Positions 6,631-7,723 of a stretch of DNA of 7,723 nucleotides are shown here, piece after piece (positions within the stretch are counted from its first letter, which is position 1; each line of letters opens with the position of its first letter). The DNA is taken from assembly GCA_025361385.1 (NCBI GenBank), contig JANYAJ010000412.1:1-7723 (forward strand), in the 5' to 3' direction. A model generated the notes under the pieces. The model ran no database searches and was not told the origin of the DNA. It worked only from the letters and a program-made list of their open reading frames with translations. Origin of the DNA: Nitrospira sp. (GTDB taxonomy: Bacteria > Nitrospirota > Nitrospiria > Nitrospirales > Nitrospiraceae). The translations under genes were made by a program, and so were the position numbers.

Positions 6631-6778
6631 CAGATGCCCGCAGTTAGACGCTTGTTTATTCAGAACTTATGACGAGAGTGGAGGGGGCGAAATTAGATCT
6701 GGCAGTTGTGCGGATGTTGTTGCAGCGTCACTGAGTTTCGGGGTATCCTGCGTTTGGGGTTTCCTCATAACACCACCA
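6631..6778. other. Intergenic stretch upstream of the structured leader
   Basis: No gene is supported here. A + strand frame beginning at 6581 crosses the IS boundary and has no coding character. A promoter for the downstream pair is expected here; the best I can see is TATCCT near 6748 with a poor -35, which I do not regard as identified. Confidence 0.4.
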
Positions 6779-6841
6779 CCTATGCTAGGTACTGGGCCAT
6801 CATGCCAGTGACAGCCCGAAGCCTTCCAATTCTAGCATAGG
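6779..6841 (+). promoter_or_regulatory. Structured leader or operator: 10-bp inverted repeat next to the ribosome-binding site
   Basis: CCTATGCTAG (6779-6788) is perfectly inverted at 6832-6841 (CTAGCATAGG). Between the arms a second small stem can form, ACTGG (6791-6795) with CCAGT (6805-6809). The 3' arm runs into the strong Shine-Dalgarno GGAGGG (6840-6845), which is 7 nt before ATG 6853, so pairing would cover the first bases of the site. As RNA it could limit translation; as DNA the arms could be an operator for autoregulation by the module. It does not match a riboswitch class that I recognise. Confidence 0.5.
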
Positions 6842-6852
6842 AGGGCTTTGCC

Positions 6853-7638
6853 ATGCCACCAAGAATACTTTTATCCCTACACGGCGACTTTATTCCTTTC
6901 GACACATTTACGTCTGCCATTTCGGATCTCAGCGACATCCTATATGAAGTGGATCTGTCGCTATCTGGGAGAGAGACCATACAGTGGGGTATTCGTAGTC
7001 TTCGATCAAGAGACAAGGCTATTGAGGCTATTCCTAGAGTATTGCACAAGGATTTCGCTGACAAGAGCAGCATAATTGTTCCAACGGTTCTAAAGGGAAT
7101 GCGCCTGATACGTCAAAAAGCAATGAGGCCAAATCACTTTTCTGACGATGCTCTTACAAGCGCCAAGGATCTTTCGATGGTGATGAACGGTTTTGTTAGA
7201 AAGATAGCCATTACTGGCTCGGTGAACGGGCACTTAGGCCGACCAGTTTTCCTGAATTCTCAGGTTGCGCTTCACGTTGAAAAGGTCATTGGTCCCCGCT
7301 ACACGACTCTTGGTTCCGTTGAAGGAACGCTTGAAATGATCTCGGTGCGACGATATGGCCAATTTGGCATCCGGCATTCCCTAACCGGTCGATCCATCAA
7401 ATGTAGATTCGATGATGAAATGCTAGAAAAAGTGAAGGCAGCCCTTGGTAAGCGCGTGATCGCAGAAGGCATCGTTCATTACAACGCCCAACACGAGCCT
7501 GTACGGGTGGATGTTGAATGGATTCGCACTTTTGACCAGGAATCTGAACTACCATCCATTGAGGAGATTGGGGGCAGTGACCCTGATTTCACCGATGGAA
7601 TGACCACTGAAGACTACCTGCGGAGTATTCGTGGATAA
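6853..7638 (+). CDS. Putative OB-like, antitoxin-type protein paired with a PIN-domain gene
   Basis: A 261-aa soluble protein with a strong Shine-Dalgarno (GGAGGG, 7 nt spacing). The N-terminal part (1-75) starts with a beta strand, MPPRILLSLHG, and contains an ETIQWGIRSLRS region. The middle (about 152-225) looks like a small beta-barrel of OB type: GSVEGTLEMISVR, GIRHSLTGRSIKCRF, then GKRVIAEGIVHYN and PVRVDVEWIR. The acidic C-terminus (LPSIEEIGG, DPDFTDG, TTEDYLRSIRG) resembles tails of antitoxins that occupy a PIN nuclease. I recall similar proteins encoded ahead of PIN genes, usually annotated hypothetical. Function as an antitoxin, possibly RNA- or DNA-binding, is inferred. The 3' end overlaps the PIN gene by 8 bp. 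Base composition is visibly more AT-rich than the operon, which fits horizontal transfer. Confidence 0.75.
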   Translation: MPPRILLSLHGDFIPFDTFTSAISDLSDILYEVDLSLSGRETIQWGIRSLRSRDKAIEAIPRVLHKDFADKSSIIVPTVLKGMRLIRQKAMRPNHFSDDALTSAKDLSMVMNGFVRKIAITGSVNGHLGRPVFLNSQVALHVEKVIGPRYTTLGSVEGTLEMISVRRYGQFGIRHSLTGRSIKCRFDDEMLEKVKAALGKRVIAEGIVHYNAQHEPVRVDVEWIRTFDQESELPSIEEIGGSDPDFTDGMTTEDYLRSIRG

Positions 7639-7723
7639 TCAATATCTGAAGCCTTATTTGGAATCTAGTGTATTTATTTCTTGGATCAATGGGGAATTCA
7701 ATAATGGGGTTATTGTAAGAAAA
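7631..7723 (+). CDS. PIN-domain protein, 5' fragment (runs off window)
   Basis: From GTG 7631 the frame stays open to the window edge (31 codons). It contains YLESSVFISWINGE, the first strand and helix of a PIN-domain nuclease, as in VapC-like toxins. The first acidic active-site position, usually Asp, is Glu here (residue 11). The start overlaps the stop of the preceding gene by 8 bp, and GGAG (7622-7625) sits 5 nt upstream, which supports a coupled pair. The remaining catalytic residues lie outside the window, so activity cannot be judged. An RNase role is family knowledge, not shown here. Confidence 0.6.
   Translation, partial: MDNQYLKPYLESSVFISWINGEFNNGVIVRK

Noticed and set aside
6581..6811. 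76-aa plus-strand frame from the IS end into the leader
   Set aside because: It crosses the IS boundary, has no ribosome-binding site and no coding character.
5574..7723. tRNA-Gly as attachment site of a genomic island carrying the PIN module
   Set aside because: I found no second copy of the tRNA 3' end and no integrase gene in the window.

Overview
The window reads as a chromosomal segment of a moderately GC-rich Gram-negative-type bacterium. I think a Nitrospira-like organism (phylum Nitrospirota) is likely. That rests on the overall composition and on the 160-bp palindromic repeat at 1751-1910, which resembles interspersed repeats I associate with Nitrospira genomes. It is recall, not a database result.

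Layout: (1) 3-644, the 3' part of a + strand gene of unknown function whose start lies upstream of the window. (2) 727-5267, an operon behind a good sigma70-type promoter: a MoxR-family AAA+ ATPase, a DUF58 membrane-anchored protein and a TgpA-like transglutaminase (DUF3488 / transglutaminase core / DUF4129-like tail). The last two overlap by 11 bp, whereas moxR and the DUF58 gene are pushed apart by a composite palindromic repeat that starts inside the moxR stop codon. This trio is a well-known envelope-associated arrangement: the MoxR ATPase is thought to act as a chaperone for the DUF58 protein, and the transglutaminase-like protein has a membrane-anchored periplasmic catalytic domain. (3) 5268-5573, an intergenic stretch with one imperfect hairpin. 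(4) 5574-5648 (-), a complete tRNA-Gly(GCC) with encoded CCA and a near-consensus promoter. (5) about 5707-6595, an IS1-family-like insertion sequence with a single intact DDE transposase gene (-). (6) 6606-6852, an AT-rich block and then a structured leader. (7) 6853-7723, a two-gene module of lower GC content: a 261-aa protein with a probable OB-like middle domain and an antitoxin-like tail, overlapping by 8 bp the start of a PIN-domain gene that runs off the window.

The most interesting points lie at the IS/tRNA junction and in the last module. A 10-bp direct repeat flanks the IS, and each copy contains a TTGACA -35 hexamer. One copy serves the tRNA-Gly promoter (17 bp to TAGAAT). The other sits 17 bp from TATACT at the IS end, directly in front of the transposase start, and keeps an AT-rich UP-like block upstream. 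The simplest reading is that the IS landed on the -35 of the tRNA promoter, duplicated it, restored one promoter and took the other copy, with its UP element, for its own transposase. The last module looks like a toxin-antitoxin-type pair whose ribosome-binding site abuts a perfect 10-bp inverted repeat in the leader. I see no CRISPR array, rRNA, origin or prophage genes.
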